Positions 11,076 to 19,473 of a stretch of DNA of 45,837 nt are shown piece after piece (within the stretch, counting starts at the first letter, position 1; every line of letters starts with the position of its first letter). This stretch comes from an uncultured Verrucomicrobiota bacterium (lineage in GTDB: Bacteria; Verrucomicrobiota; Verrucomicrobiia; Palsa-1439), in assembly GCA_903847335.1 (NCBI GenBank), contig CAINDI010000003.1, forward strand, positions 1-45,837, written 5' to 3'. The notes below the pieces were generated by a model. That model searched no databases. It was given only the letters and a program-made list of their open reading frames with translations, and was not told the DNA's origin. The translations under genes and the position numbers were made by a program.

Positions 11076-11909
11076 ATGCGAATGATTTTCTTAATTCTCG
11101 CCGTCGCAATCGCCGGCCAAATGCGCGCAGAAACCGTCATCGAAACTGCTCCGCGGCCGGTGCGATTTACAACGCGGGATAGCATCGAATTGGCGGCAAC
11201 GTATTACCATCCGATTTCAAGCAACCCGGTGCCGGCAGTGATTCTTTTACATTCGTATGGCAAGAACAGCGAAGAATGGGGCGCCGTTGCCTCGCTATTT
11301 CAAATGAATCAAGTCGCCGCGCTGGCGCTGGATTTACGCGGCCACGGTGCAAGCACGCACCGCCTGACTGCCAATGGCACTGAAACCGTCGATTACCACA
11401 ACTTCACTCCGCAAGATTACACCGCCATGCTACTTGACATCAATCAAGCCTACGATTGGCTCGCGAGCCAACCAGGAATTGATAAGCATCGGATTGCCGT
11501 CGTCGGCTCCAGCATCGGCGCTAATCTCGCTCTCCGGTACGCGGCGTTTAATGACGAAGTCGTCGGCTTAGTTCTAATCAGCCCCGGCTTATTTTACCAA
11601 AATCTGCGCACGGACGATGTCATTACCGGCTACGGCAAACGTCCGCTCCGAATTGTCGTGAGCCGGGACGATACATTTGCGTTCGCCTCCGCTTTGCAAC
11701 TCATCGAGATTCGCCAACGTGCCGGTCAAGCCGTGGAGTCCAATGAAACAATCGTCTGCTCCGGCAGTCTCCACGGCGCAACGATGTTAACCGGCGTGAA
11801 AGATTTATCCGGCGTCGTTTTCGGTTGGCTCAACCAGCTCTTATTTTCGTTGCCAGCCAGCCCAGCGGAACCAGCTCCGAAGGGCATCAAAAGCAATTAC
11901 AACCGTTAA
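11076..11909 (+). CDS. Secreted alpha/beta hydrolase
   Basis: I place the start at ATG 11076, with AGGA about 9 nt upstream, giving MRMIFLILAVAIAGQMRAE, a clear Sec signal peptide; the frame is open up to a TTG at 11031 overlapping the ClC stop. The mature part is an alpha/beta hydrolase: oxyanion region AVILLHSYGKNSEEW, LDLRGHG, nucleophile elbow VVGSSIGA, acid near SRDDTFAF and His in SGSLHGATML. The substrate is unknown; the family includes esterases and dienelactone-hydrolase-like enzymes. Its last 69 bp overlap the 3' end of convergent cstA. Confidence 0.85.
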   Translation: MRMIFLILAVAIAGQMRAETVIETAPRPVRFTTRDSIELAATYYHPISSNPVPAVILLHSYGKNSEEWGAVASLFQMNQVAALALDLRGHGASTHRLTANGTETVDYHNFTPQDYTAMLLDINQAYDWLASQPGIDKHRIAVVGSSIGANLALRYAAFNDEVVGLVLISPGLFYQNLRTDDVITGYGKRPLRIVVSRDDTFAFASALQLIEIRQRAGQAVESNETIVCSGSLHGATMLTGVKDLSGVVFGWLNQLLFSLPASPAEPAPKGIKSNYNR

Positions 11910-13670
11910 GACCTGCATTAGCGTCGCCATTCCGCACGTCAATCGCAACATCATCACCTGACTCGCTGGCGCGGTCGCAATTTGCCCCCACCATTCCCGG
12001 ACGCTCAGCACACCGGCGACGAGTACCGTCACCAGCAAAAATACAAATGGAATGCCGGTGCAAAATGCATACCGGCGCTTCGGAGCGTACCGGAGCAAGC
12101 ATGTCGTTCCCACTGCCAATGCAATGCACGCCAGCAATTGATTCGCAATGCCAAGCATTCGCCAAAGCGTATTCAGATTACCGGCGTACAGCAGGCCACC
12201 CCACGCTCCGCACACCACCGCGCTCATTGCGATATTCACACCCCAATGCGGTTTTCCGCCGATAACTGCACGCGGCGTGAAGGTTGCCACTGTCTCCTGA
12301 AAAACAAACCGCGCCACTCGCGTCCCGGTCTCCAACAACGTCAAAATGAACAACGCTTCAAACATAATGATGAAGTGATACCAGTAACTCATCAACTGCT
12401 TCAGCCCCGGTAAACTGCAAAATACTTTCGCCATTCCCACCGCCAATGTCACCGCGCCACCAACACGCCCGGCTAAATGTTCCTGCGTCCCCTGCTCCAA
12501 CGCCGGCAACTCGCGCGCCGCCAAATCCCAACCGTGTTGCCTTGCGACCGATTGCACCATCGCTGCGTGCGTCGCCGGGTTTGTATTGATTGCGAAATAA
12601 TCGCCCGGCTCCAGCGAACACGCCGCTACCAATGCCAGCACTGCCACAAAACCTTCCACCAGCATCGCGCCGTAACCAATTACGCGCATGTCCGATTCCC
12701 GGTAAATCATCTTCGGCGTTGTCCCGGAACCCACCAGCGCATGGAATCCAGAAATCGCACCGCACATAATCACGATACACACAAACGGCCAGACCGTTCC
12801 TGAGATCACCGGCCCACCACCGGCGGTAAATGGCGTCATAGCTGGCATCTTCAATGTCGGATGCGCGATTAGAATCCCGGCACCCAGCACCACCATCACG
12901 CCAATTTTCATGTACGAGCTGAGATAATCGCGTGGGCACATCAACACCCACACCGGCAAACAAGCCGCCACAAACGCATAGGCCGGCAGCATCAGCGACA
13001 ACGTCTGCTTGTCGAACAACAACGCATGTCCCATGCCGGAAGCCGCAAACGTTCGTCCGAAAATCACTCCCGCCATTACAATCGTTACACCGATGACCGA
13101 TGCTTCCGTGACTTTGCCGGGACGAATCTTGTACATCCACAATCCCGTCAACAACGCCGCCGGTACTGTCACCAAAATCGTGAACATTCCCCACGCGCTA
13201 TCCGCAAGTGCGTTCACCACCACCAACCCGATACTCGCCAGCGTGCAAATGATAATGAACAACGTCGCCACCGAACTCGTCACACCCGCCACCGGCCCGA
13301 TATTCGTTCGCGCGATTTTCGGCAATGACAATCCATCTTGACGGACCGATGCCCAAAGAATCACAAAATCATGCACCGCTCCGGCTAAGCACGCGCCAAT
13401 GACAATCCAAATAAAGCCCGGCGCATAACCCCACTGCGCCGCCAAAACCGGTCCCACCAACGGTCCCGGTCCAGCAATCGCCGCAAAGTGATGTCCGAAC
13501 AGCACTAGCTTATTCGTCGGATGATAATCCACACCATCTTTGAGCCGGTGCGCCGGTGTCACCTTCGCGTCGTTGAGAACACAAACTTTGGCCGCGAGGA
13601 ACGCACCGTAAAACCGGTATGCCACTGCAAACGCCGCCAGCGAACCGATGATGAGCCACAACGAATTCAT
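11841..13670 (-). CDS. cstA: Carbon starvation protein A (peptide/pyruvate transporter family)
   Basis: About 609 residues with many membrane helices. The family core is clear: YHPTNKLVLFGHHFAAIAGP, GPVLAAQWGYAPGFIWIVIG, GAVHDFVILWASVRQDG and FHALVGSGTTPKMI. CstA-family proteins import peptides or pyruvate. I chose ATG 13670 (MNSLWLIIGSLAAF), which matches the family N terminus, over an upstream Met that adds 11 residues. It is slightly shorter than the enterobacterial protein, mostly at the C terminus. The 3' end overlaps the secreted hydrolase gene. Confidence 0.95.
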   Translation of the reverse strand: MNSLWLIIGSLAAFAVAYRFYGAFLAAKVCVLNDAKVTPAHRLKDGVDYHPTNKLVLFGHHFAAIAGPGPLVGPVLAAQWGYAPGFIWIVIGACLAGAVHDFVILWASVRQDGLSLPKIARTNIGPVAGVTSSVATLFIIICTLASIGLVVVNALADSAWGMFTILVTVPAALLTGLWMYKIRPGKVTEASVIGVTIVMAGVIFGRTFAASGMGHALLFDKQTLSLMLPAYAFVAACLPVWVLMCPRDYLSSYMKIGVMVVLGAGILIAHPTLKMPAMTPFTAGGGPVISGTVWPFVCIVIMCGAISGFHALVGSGTTPKMIYRESDMRVIGYGAMLVEGFVAVLALVAACSLEPGDYFAINTNPATHAAMVQSVARQHGWDLAARELPALEQGTQEHLAGRVGGAVTLAVGMAKVFCSLPGLKQLMSYWYHFIIMFEALFILTLLETGTRVARFVFQETVATFTPRAVIGGKPHWGVNIAMSAVVCGAWGGLLYAGNLNTLWRMLGIANQLLACIALAVGTTCLLRYAPKRRYAFCTGIPFVFLLVTVLVAGVLSVREWWGQIATAPASQVMMLRLTCGMATLMQVLTVVIAFDALRSWFRWAGWQRK

Positions 13671-13719
13671 GAAGTCGGAAAATACCACAACCACTCCGAC
13701 CATTCAAAAAGAACTGTGG

Positions 13720-13756
13720 AAAAATAAAAGCGCCGGCGGAGTTGCCGCCGGCGCTT
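13720..13756 (-). terminator. Rho-independent terminator of the outer-membrane barrel gene
   Basis: A perfect 12-bp inverted repeat (AAGCGCCGGCGG, loop 13740-13744, complementary arm 13745-13756) lies 16 bp after the barrel gene's stop. Read on the minus strand the hairpin is followed by a T-rich run (complement of 13720-13727). It is therefore oriented to end the leftward barrel transcript before it enters cstA. Confidence 0.9.
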
Positions 13757-13772
13757 CGGTGAAATCTACTAT

Positions 13773-14336
13773 TTAGAAAGAAAACCGCAAACCGATTCGG
13801 GCTAGGCCATAATCGCTGGTTTCATCAGGAAACACCATGCGCGCATCAAGGAATGCGCCAATATTGCGAGTGAAGCGATATTCTAGGCCGGCACCAAACT
13901 GACCAAACCATACCTTGTTCATATCGAATTGATAGCCGATGCCGCCAAAAGCGTAGGGCGCAAAACCACTTTGGCCGAGCGGGAGCCGCGCGGTCAAATT
14001 CACCGAAGTGCTATCGATAAAGCTGCCTCTAGTATCTTCCGAATAAATATCTGCACCTAGACCGAAGTAGCGGTTAATAAAATAAGTAACACCCACTCCC
14101 ACACCCATTCGAGTATCGTGACGAACTCGTGAACCCGACAAATGATCAATGGAGTATTTCCCCATTGACGCACTTCCGAATGCGTCGATCGACAACTCGT
14201 TGGCACGGTAATAGTCGCTGTGGCTTGAGCTCTGGAACTGCTCATTAGTCGTGACTTCTGCGCCTATGGCTGACTTTGCGGCTAGCATTAGAATGGTTCC
14301 TGCAATAATTACTCTACATTTTATAAGTGTATTCAT
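13773..14336 (-). CDS. Outer-membrane beta-barrel protein (OmpA/OprF-like small barrel)
   Basis: A 187-residue protein with a signal peptide (MNTLIKCRVIIAGTILMLAA, cleavage probably after SAIGA) and alternating amphipathic strands with glycines and aromatics (VGVGVTYFINRYFGLGADIY, YAFGGIGYQF, FGAGLEYRF), ending in LRFSF. A C-terminal Phe is the usual BAM recognition residue. An eight-strand porin-like or opacity-type barrel is likely. A TTG at 14345 in the same frame has a better-spaced GGGAA (5 nt) than ATG 14336 (14 nt), so the start may be three codons upstream. Few CCGG sites occur here compared with neighbouring backbone genes. Confidence 0.8.
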   Translation of the reverse strand: MNTLIKCRVIIAGTILMLAAKSAIGAEVTTNEQFQSSSHSDYYRANELSIDAFGSASMGKYSIDHLSGSRVRHDTRMGVGVGVTYFINRYFGLGADIYSEDTRGSFIDSTSVNLTARLPLGQSGFAPYAFGGIGYQFDMNKVWFGQFGAGLEYRFTRNIGAFLDARMVFPDETSDYGLARIGLRFSF

Positions 14337-14400
14337 AATGCACAAATTACTTCCCTGTAGCGGCGACGTCTATGGGGTGAAACCCCACCCGTCCGGAGCT

Positions 14401-14949
14401 ATGGCGAGTCTTGTTCCGGTGTGGGATTTTGACAAGCCCACATGCTTCGCATACACTCGGCACGTGTCAACCAAACGAAACATCAAGCCGTTTAGCCGAA
14501 ACCCAAAGACTAAAACCCAGGTCCTCGCGACTAAATCCAGTCTGAGGAAAGCGAGTCAGACATTTCTTTCCAAGCCGAAGGCCTCTAAAAAAATCGGTAT
14601 TCCCAAAATCAAAACATCGCGCTCGGCGGTTCAAGCTCCGGTGGTTGTCCCCTTGCCTCCACAACCAGCGCAACCGGTCAATGCTGAAGTGGAGCAAGCT
14701 AATAAGCTGGCCATCACTCTCCAACTCACCAAGATCAATGACGCGCTAAAAGCATTCAAGCTGGTCGAGCGGGCGCAGTGTGACGCCAGCATTCAGGCCG
14801 CGGACACCAAAGCGATTGCCGCCCGCGCCGCCGTCTACCTCAAAGCCAAGAAGGCCGGGAAGTTTCCCGCAACCTGGACCTATCCCAAGTCAATTCTTTC
14901 TGAAACCAATACGCCACCGAAATCGCCCAGCCAATTAACCGCTCGGTAA
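14401..14949 (+). CDS. Hypothetical basic, Lys/Ala-rich protein
   Basis: I do not recognise this protein. From ATG 14401 it is about 182 residues: a basic Ser/Lys-rich N-terminal half (segments such as KRNIKPFSRNPKTKTQ and SLRKASQTFLSKPKASKK), a Pro-rich linker (VVVPLPPQPAQPV) and an Ala/Lys-rich helical C-terminal half. In-frame ATGs also occur at 14338 and further upstream, overlapping the barrel gene's promoter region. After the TAA at 14947-14949 the same frame stays open for another 31 codons to a TGA near 15045, so the gene may be truncated by a nonsense change. Composition bias makes a chance reading frame possible. Confidence 0.4.
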   Translation: MASLVPVWDFDKPTCFAYTRHVSTKRNIKPFSRNPKTKTQVLATKSSLRKASQTFLSKPKASKKIGIPKIKTSRSAVQAPVVVPLPPQPAQPVNAEVEQANKLAITLQLTKINDALKAFKLVERAQCDASIQAADTKAIAARAAVYLKAKKAGKFPATWTYPKSILSETNTPPKSPSQLTAR

Positions 14950-15049
14950 GCGAACCGTATCGAAGTTACCGGAACAAAATCAGAAGCGTTTACACTCGGC
15001 GAGCAAGCGGCACGGACATTAAAACCCAAACTGCGCGTCTGAGACTGGT

Positions 15050-15556
15050 TCAACGCAGATTGTACAGGTACAGAAAGGTGGCGTAACCGGAGGGCAAGAA
15101 TTGCGGCGGTTCCGGCAGTTCCTCGGCGTATTTACACGCCATCTCCAGCATGTGTCGCGTATGGAAAAAGGCTTCCACCATCGGGCGCGTGTGCTTCAAC
15201 CAGTTCTTATTGTGCGTCTGCTTAAACCCCTTCCCTGTTCCATCGGCGACGATCTGGCGAAAATACGGGTTTAGTTTCAGATGCGGAGCGAGAGCCTGTA
15301 ACTCCTCCACCATCTTCGATGTCGCAGGCTGCAACCGGTAATACACCTTGCAGGACTGGTGATAGAACCGGTAAATGCCGTCCTCGTATCCCCAGTGACC
15401 CGACACCTCCGCCAGCAGCGCCTTCAACTTCGGCAATCGCCGCTTCGCCCTTTTCAACAAACGCTTTTCCTCTGGCTCAAGCCGCTCGTGGAGCTTGCGA
15501 TATTCATCCATGCTCAACTCAAACTTCTGTGGCTTGGATTTAGCTTTTCTTTTCAT
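15050..15556 (-). CDS. Conserved-looking hypothetical protein
   Basis: A 168-residue soluble protein of unknown function. The N terminus is highly basic (MKRKAKSKPQKFELSMDEYR) and is followed by a charged helix (LEPEEKRLLKRAKRRLPKL) and an aromatic-rich C-terminal half (GIYRFYHQSCKVYYRL, MVEAFFHTRHMLEMACKYA, YATFLYLYNLR). The start overlaps the end of the upstream gene by 17 bp, so the two form a pair. The composition is convincing for a real protein and it feels like a family I have seen as hypothetical in Verrucomicrobiota, but no domain name can be given. Confidence 0.65.
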   Translation of the reverse strand: MKRKAKSKPQKFELSMDEYRKLHERLEPEEKRLLKRAKRRLPKLKALLAEVSGHWGYEDGIYRFYHQSCKVYYRLQPATSKMVEELQALAPHLKLNPYFRQIVADGTGKGFKQTHNKNWLKHTRPMVEAFFHTRHMLEMACKYAEELPEPPQFLPSGYATFLYLYNLR

Positions 15557-15914
15557 GCAGCATCTGATGCACTGCGTTTAGCACAGCAACAGGCTGACTT
15601 CCCTGTTCGAGCATTGTGCGTGCAAGTTGCGTAACCAAGATTTCATTTTTCAATTCGTTTTCTTTATGCTCCAAAAACTTCTCTAAAAAATGCTCCTCGA
15701 AGCCGCATCCAAGCTGCCACACGTCAAGGTCTAGCTGCCGCGCCACTTGCTCTTTAGTTTCACCAGATGCAAGTCCATCAATAACCCGTAAGAGAATTTT
15801 TTCTGGTATTTTGCCATCCCCAAAATCAAATCCTCCTGCGAAGCTCTTGTAGTCAAATCGGGTCTTCGCGCTATTCGTAATTGTGTCCCGAATTGTGTCT
15901 TTTGTAATTTTCAT
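15540..15914 (-). CDS. Hypothetical protein paired with the downstream unknown gene
   Basis: Unrecognised protein of 124 residues if started at ATG 15914 (MKITKDTIRDTITNSAKTRF); the frame extends 11 codons further upstream to another Met. It is mixed alpha-helical, with a segment resembling a DNA-binding-like helix pair (ASGETKEQVARQLDLDVWQL) and a charged helix (EEHFLEKFLEHKENELKN). It overlaps the downstream gene by 17 bp. CCGG sites are nearly absent here, unlike the backbone, suggesting later acquisition. Confidence 0.55.
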   Translation of the reverse strand: MKITKDTIRDTITNSAKTRFDYKSFAGGFDFGDGKIPEKILLRVIDGLASGETKEQVARQLDLDVWQLGCGFEEHFLEKFLEHKENELKNEILVTQLARTMLEQGSQPVAVLNAVHQMLHEKKS

Positions 15915-16065
15915 AGAATGATCCATGAATGACGCCAAGCTAATCATCCACCCTTATCTGTTCATCAGTTCCAGTTTGCGGTTTCCAATTCGATGGTGGG
16001 CCCGAAATGCAGATTGAGGATCGAACCGGGTAACAATATTTCCGTCACGAGCCCCTATGCCCCGC

Positions 16066-17160
16066 CTACGGTTCTGCTTTGGTTTCGACTGTAGGGGTAC
16101 TCGTGATCCTAAATAAATTAGGATATGTCTCGGAGAACTTGCCGACTTCATCAAGCAATTGCAGGAAGTAATTTTTAACAGCTCGGACGTGGTCTGTCTC
16201 ACCCATAAAGGACTGAATTGACTTGCCTTTGCTGAGCACACTCCACTCGTTTTCCTCATCAAGGTCTTCACCTGACCAAGAACCGCCTGATTTCGCAATC
16301 AGATCGCGAAACGCTTGGATTACTTCCTTGCGCACTGACGCACCGGGAATGCTATATAGCTGAACTCCGACCCAAACTGGTTTATCCGGATTCTCTTGTG
16401 GGAACCAATAACCGACGTGGCACTCAGCAACCTCTGGAGCAAGGCTATAAGCAGTGTAGCGCTGCCTGTCTCGCAATCCGCGATAATTAACTTCTACCCG
16501 ATAGAAGGCCTGAAAAATCTTCGACGCTTTTTCTGAAACCTCTCCATCCAATGTCTCGTCCATCAATGCTTTAGCGCTAAAAAAATTTTCCAGCGCGACG
16601 AGATCGGTTGATCGGAATTGGTTGCCTAACGACATACGGTTTTCCTCCATGAACAGCTTGAGTTCTTTGGCCAGCCCATCGCCGTTCACATGGGCTTTTA
16701 GTATTCGATAAAACTCATACCAACGCGTCACCTTAAATATGACGCCCGGTCGCGGATCTTTCACAGCCTCAAAGTCGCGTGTGATATAAACCAGCGAAGC
16801 TTTTGCCAGCGACCGGCTTTGCTTCACTTCTGCGAGGTGATCAGCATAACGCAATAGTTGATCGTATCCCTGCGTAGAACCCAGCTTAGATTCGACGAAG
16901 ATTAACTCCTCGGTTCCATCGGCCACAATCCGGATGGTGATGTCGGGTCGGCTGTCGGTCTCGTGTTCCGAGAGCTTCGCAAACGTCTTCTGCGGATTGA
17001 TGTCAACGCGGGCTTTCTCCTTGGTCGTCACTCCGATGCTTCGTAACCATGCCAAGGTTAACTCGTCTGAATTCTTCAACACTTGGGCGACAATCTCTGT
17101 ATGAATGTCTTCATGCCGGTCAGCACAGTATAGTGGCTGAAGTTTTTTGAAGAGACTCAT
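16066..17160 (-). CDS. PD-(D/E)XK nuclease superfamily protein (PDDEXK_4-like)
   Basis: A 364-residue protein. The N-terminal third has the nuclease core: an N-terminal helix with Glu17/Glu22, Asp73 in SRPDITIRI, and the E-x-K pair Glu90/Lys92 in LIFVESKLG, followed by a Gln/Tyr helix (GYDQLLRYADHL) typical of PD-(D/E)XK enzymes. The remainder has no recognisable domain and may bind DNA or a partner. Such proteins are frequent in defence islands and prophages, but sequence alone does not prove a defence role. It stands alone, with about 150 bp before the next gene and no methylase beside it. CCGG density is low (about 1 per 220 bp over 15541-17520). Confidence 0.75.
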   Translation of the reverse strand: MSLFKKLQPLYCADRHEDIHTEIVAQVLKNSDELTLAWLRSIGVTTKEKARVDINPQKTFAKLSEHETDSRPDITIRIVADGTEELIFVESKLGSTQGYDQLLRYADHLAEVKQSRSLAKASLVYITRDFEAVKDPRPGVIFKVTRWYEFYRILKAHVNGDGLAKELKLFMEENRMSLGNQFRSTDLVALENFFSAKALMDETLDGEVSEKASKIFQAFYRVEVNYRGLRDRQRYTAYSLAPEVAECHVGYWFPQENPDKPVWVGVQLYSIPGASVRKEVIQAFRDLIAKSGGSWSGEDLDEENEWSVLSKGKSIQSFMGETDHVRAVKNYFLQLLDEVGKFSETYPNLFRITSTPTVETKAEP

Positions 17161-17205
17161 GCGGTATTGGCACCGGTGCTGCTAAGGATTCCGACGATTT
17201 TGTGG

Positions 17206-17508
17206 TTATTTACCTCTGCGCCCTTGCTCCTTGCAGTTTCGGTCGTAAGTCACAATCCAAGAGCCTTCTTGCGTCGTGAACGTGGTGCCAGACGCCGAAC
17301 GAATCGTCTTGTTCGAGTTTCCCATGCGCTTAATTTCTTTGCAACTCTCGTCGTAGGTAACGATCCATGACCCTTCGAGGGCGACGAAGAAGTCGCCGGC
17401 AACGCCCACGACCTGTTTGTTCGATGCGCCCATTCTTTTTTTCTCTTTTCCGTGGTCATCAAAAACGACGATCCAAGATCCTTGCGTGCTTACTTCTGAG
17501 ATTGCCAT
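17206..17508 (-). CDS. Small protein with three 36-residue repeats
   Basis: A 100-residue protein made almost wholly of three tandem units of exactly 36 residues, each starting with GSWIV at residues 10, 46 and 82 and continuing with the pattern (Y/F)D...KE..R.G and SNK; the third unit is cut short at RRGK. The alternation of hydrophobic and polar residues suggests beta-strands, perhaps a small beta-sheet or propeller-like fold. There is no signal peptide, but the repeated Cys and aromatic residues are conserved between units 2 and 3. A good AAGGAA ribosome-binding site lies 7 nt before ATG 17508. The function is unknown. Confidence 0.7.
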   Translation of the reverse strand: MAISEVSTQGSWIVVFDDHGKEKKRMGASNKQVVGVAGDFFVALEGSWIVTYDESCKEIKRMGNSNKTIRSASGTTFTTQEGSWIVTYDRNCKEQGRRGK

Positions 17509-17613
17509 AAGTATTTCCTTTCATTGACCCAAATTGTTTCCTGACGAGTACGTTGGGTCGTGCCATACTGAATCAGGCTCATGGCGAAAGTGTAGGACGA
17601 TGCCGGTAGCATG

Positions 17614-18189
17614 TCACTCCATTTCCGGGGAGCAGCGTTTCGGCTCCATGCCCGACTTCCGCAACAACTCACGCGGCGTGTTGGCGTTCACATGTTTCAT
17701 CATTGCCAGTAGCACTCGTCCAGCGGCTTCGGCATCGGCTTGGGCATGGTGGTGGTTGAACGCATGGCCGATGTGCGCCGCCAGCGTCTTGAGCTTGTGG
17801 TCAGGCAGGTCCGGCCAGATGCGCTCGGCGACGCGATACGTGCAGAGATAATCAAACTCCGGACAGGCCAGACCGAAATGATTCAGGGTGGCGCGCAGGT
17901 GTCCGATGTCGAAGGCTGCGTTGTGCGCGATCACGATGTCGGCGCGCGTCAGCCGTTCCAAGAATGCTGGCGCAATGGCCGGAAATTCCGGGGCATCCAG
18001 AAAATCCAAGTGGGTCAAGCCGTGACATTCAATGAAGTCATCGTGAAACCATCCGTGCGGTTTTGGTGGCCGCACCAACCAATAAGGAGCCTCCGTCAGT
18101 TCGCCATCCTCAAACACGGCAACGCCGGCGGCGCAGATGCTCACACGCGATGGATTGGCCGTCTCAAAATCTATGCTGGTGATAATCAT
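17614..18189 (-). CDS. DnaQ-like 3'-5' exonuclease (DEDDh)
   Basis: A 191-residue DEDDh exonuclease domain with all five catalytic positions visible: Asp-Glu in SIDFETA, Asp in HNAAFDIGHL, and His/Asp in HHHAQADAEA near residue 165; a middle segment CTYRVAERIWPDLPDHKL is typical of the RNase T/ExoX/DnaQ epsilon group. Because it is a stand-alone domain it could act on ssDNA, tails or RNA. I start it at ATG 18189 with AAGG about 8 nt upstream; a longer form from ATG 18249 would overlap the AAA gene and lacks conserved sequence. It directly follows the AAA+ ATPase gene by 22 bp, probably one operon. Confidence 0.88.
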   Translation of the reverse strand: MIITSIDFETANPSRVSICAAGVAVFEDGELTEAPYWLVRPPKPHGWFHDDFIECHGLTHLDFLDAPEFPAIAPAFLERLTRADIVIAHNAAFDIGHLRATLNHFGLACPEFDYLCTYRVAERIWPDLPDHKLKTLAAHIGHAFNHHHAQADAEAAGRVLLAMMKHVNANTPRELLRKSGMEPKRCSPEME

Positions 18190-18211
18190 GGCACGCCTTG
18201 GGTCATCGGCA

Positions 18212-19378
18212 TCAGGCCTCAAACCCGATGTGCGGGCGGTTAGTTTCATGTTTGTCCTGTCCGATAAAGACTTCCGCAAGGGAATAATCGCTGGCCACTG
18301 GCAATTTCCTGCCGAGACTTTCGGCAAGGCGGGCGGCTTGGACGTAGTCGAGCCTGCGGAAGACTCGGTGGCAAAGCAGGCGACCGGGGCGGAGGAGCGC
18401 CGGATCGATGTCAGCGGCAGTGCAGTTGATCGTGCAGATGATCTGGAGGTGGAGGAAATCGCCGAGCAGACCATCGGAGAGGTTCAGGATCGCGCTGACC
18501 TGTTCACGATTGTCGGCACCGCGCGTCATCAGAGCCGCATCGGAATCCTCGAGGATGACGACGAGTTTTCGGTCGGAAAATCGGTGGCGCTGATCCGCCC
18601 AGAAGCCAATGAATTCAGGCTTTGAAAGAATGCCCATGGTCGAGGTCGGGATGAAGTAGAAGCGATGCGACTCCTTGAGCGCACCCGTGAGGTGGCGCAA
18701 GTAACAGGTTTTACCGGTTCCCGGAGTGCCTTCAAAGATCGACAGGCCGCGATCTTTCTCGTGGAGTTTCCCGATAAAATCCCGATGCCATTCCCCGCTG
18801 CCACGACCGTAGTGGAGGTTGAGTGCTTCCGGGCTGAGGACTGTGTCGGACGACAACGAGACTGCGTGGCACGTGATGTCGCAGCGGTCTTGCTGAATCA
18901 GATGGAAAGTCCCGCCGGCTGGCGCGGGTGGCTTCAAATATACCCTGCTGAACCGTGTCACAAGCCGCTCCGCTTCAGTCGGCGTCGAAGCGAAGCCCAC
19001 GATCCGATCCTTATCGGCGTAGAGAAAGGCCCGGGGTCCGAATTGAAAGGTGAGATCATCCCATTCCATCGAGGTGTCTTTGGCGTCTTTAGAAGGAAGC
19101 TTGCGGATGGATCGGAACAGGGCATCGGGATTCTCCGAGACCATCCGATCTAGGTCCCATGAACCATTTAACCTGCATACATGCAACCGATCCCCGCCAA
19201 AAGCAGCCAATACCGGAACATGCGGCGTCCGATAATCCTCGCAAAAGGCTGTGGCTCCGGACAGGTTGCAGAGCAGACTTACTGGAGAATCAGCTTTCCC
19301 TTGTCCGTGGATTGCCGTCTCGGACACTTGCACGGATTCGGTAGTGACAGTATTTAGAGATTCAGGTGCGTTGAACAT
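18212..19378 (-). CDS. AAA+ ATPase with unknown N-terminal domain
   Basis: A 388-residue protein. The first about 190 residues form an unrecognised domain; the C-terminal part is an AAA+ module with Walker A EGTPGTGKT, Walker B KLVVILEDSD, sensor-1 IICTIN and the arginine-finger-like ALLRPGRL. The module resembles classical FtsH/Bcs1-type AAA cores, with a DEDSD variation instead of DEID. No membrane segment or protease domain is seen. It lies 22 bp upstream of the DEDDh exonuclease gene, suggesting ATP-dependent loading or remodelling of a nucleic-acid substrate for that nuclease, which is inference. No clear ribosome-binding site precedes ATG 19378. Confidence 0.85.
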   Translation of the reverse strand: MFNAPESLNTVTTESVQVSETAIHGQGKADSPVSLLCNLSGATAFCEDYRTPHVPVLAAFGGDRLHVCRLNGSWDLDRMVSENPDALFRSIRKLPSKDAKDTSMEWDDLTFQFGPRAFLYADKDRIVGFASTPTEAERLVTRFSRVYLKPPAPAGGTFHLIQQDRCDITCHAVSLSSDTVLSPEALNLHYGRGSGEWHRDFIGKLHEKDRGLSIFEGTPGTGKTCYLRHLTGALKESHRFYFIPTSTMGILSKPEFIGFWADQRHRFSDRKLVVILEDSDAALMTRGADNREQVSAILNLSDGLLGDFLHLQIICTINCTAADIDPALLRPGRLLCHRVFRRLDYVQAARLAESLGRKLPVASDYSLAEVFIGQDKHETNRPHIGFEA

Positions 19379-19473
19379 AAAGTGTTGCTTTGTTGTTCAC
19401 AGGGTGCACCTTTCTTATCTGCGAATCAAAGGAACAGAATGTCCCCAAAGATTGTCCGGATGGAGAAGGATGT

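Noticed and set aside
12358-13194. 278-codon minus-strand frame inside cstA
   Set aside because: Alternate frame of a clear CstA transporter; Gly/Asp/Cys-rich and without motifs.
14373-14387. Hairpin TGGGG-TGAAA-CCCCA upstream of the barrel gene
   Set aside because: Only a 5-bp stem; too short to call a riboswitch or terminator, although it lies in the leader of the outer-membrane gene.
15990-16060. tRNA-like TpsiC element (GGTTCGATCC on the minus strand)
   Set aside because: The flanking bases do not pair as a T stem and no acceptor, D or anticodon arms can be drawn.
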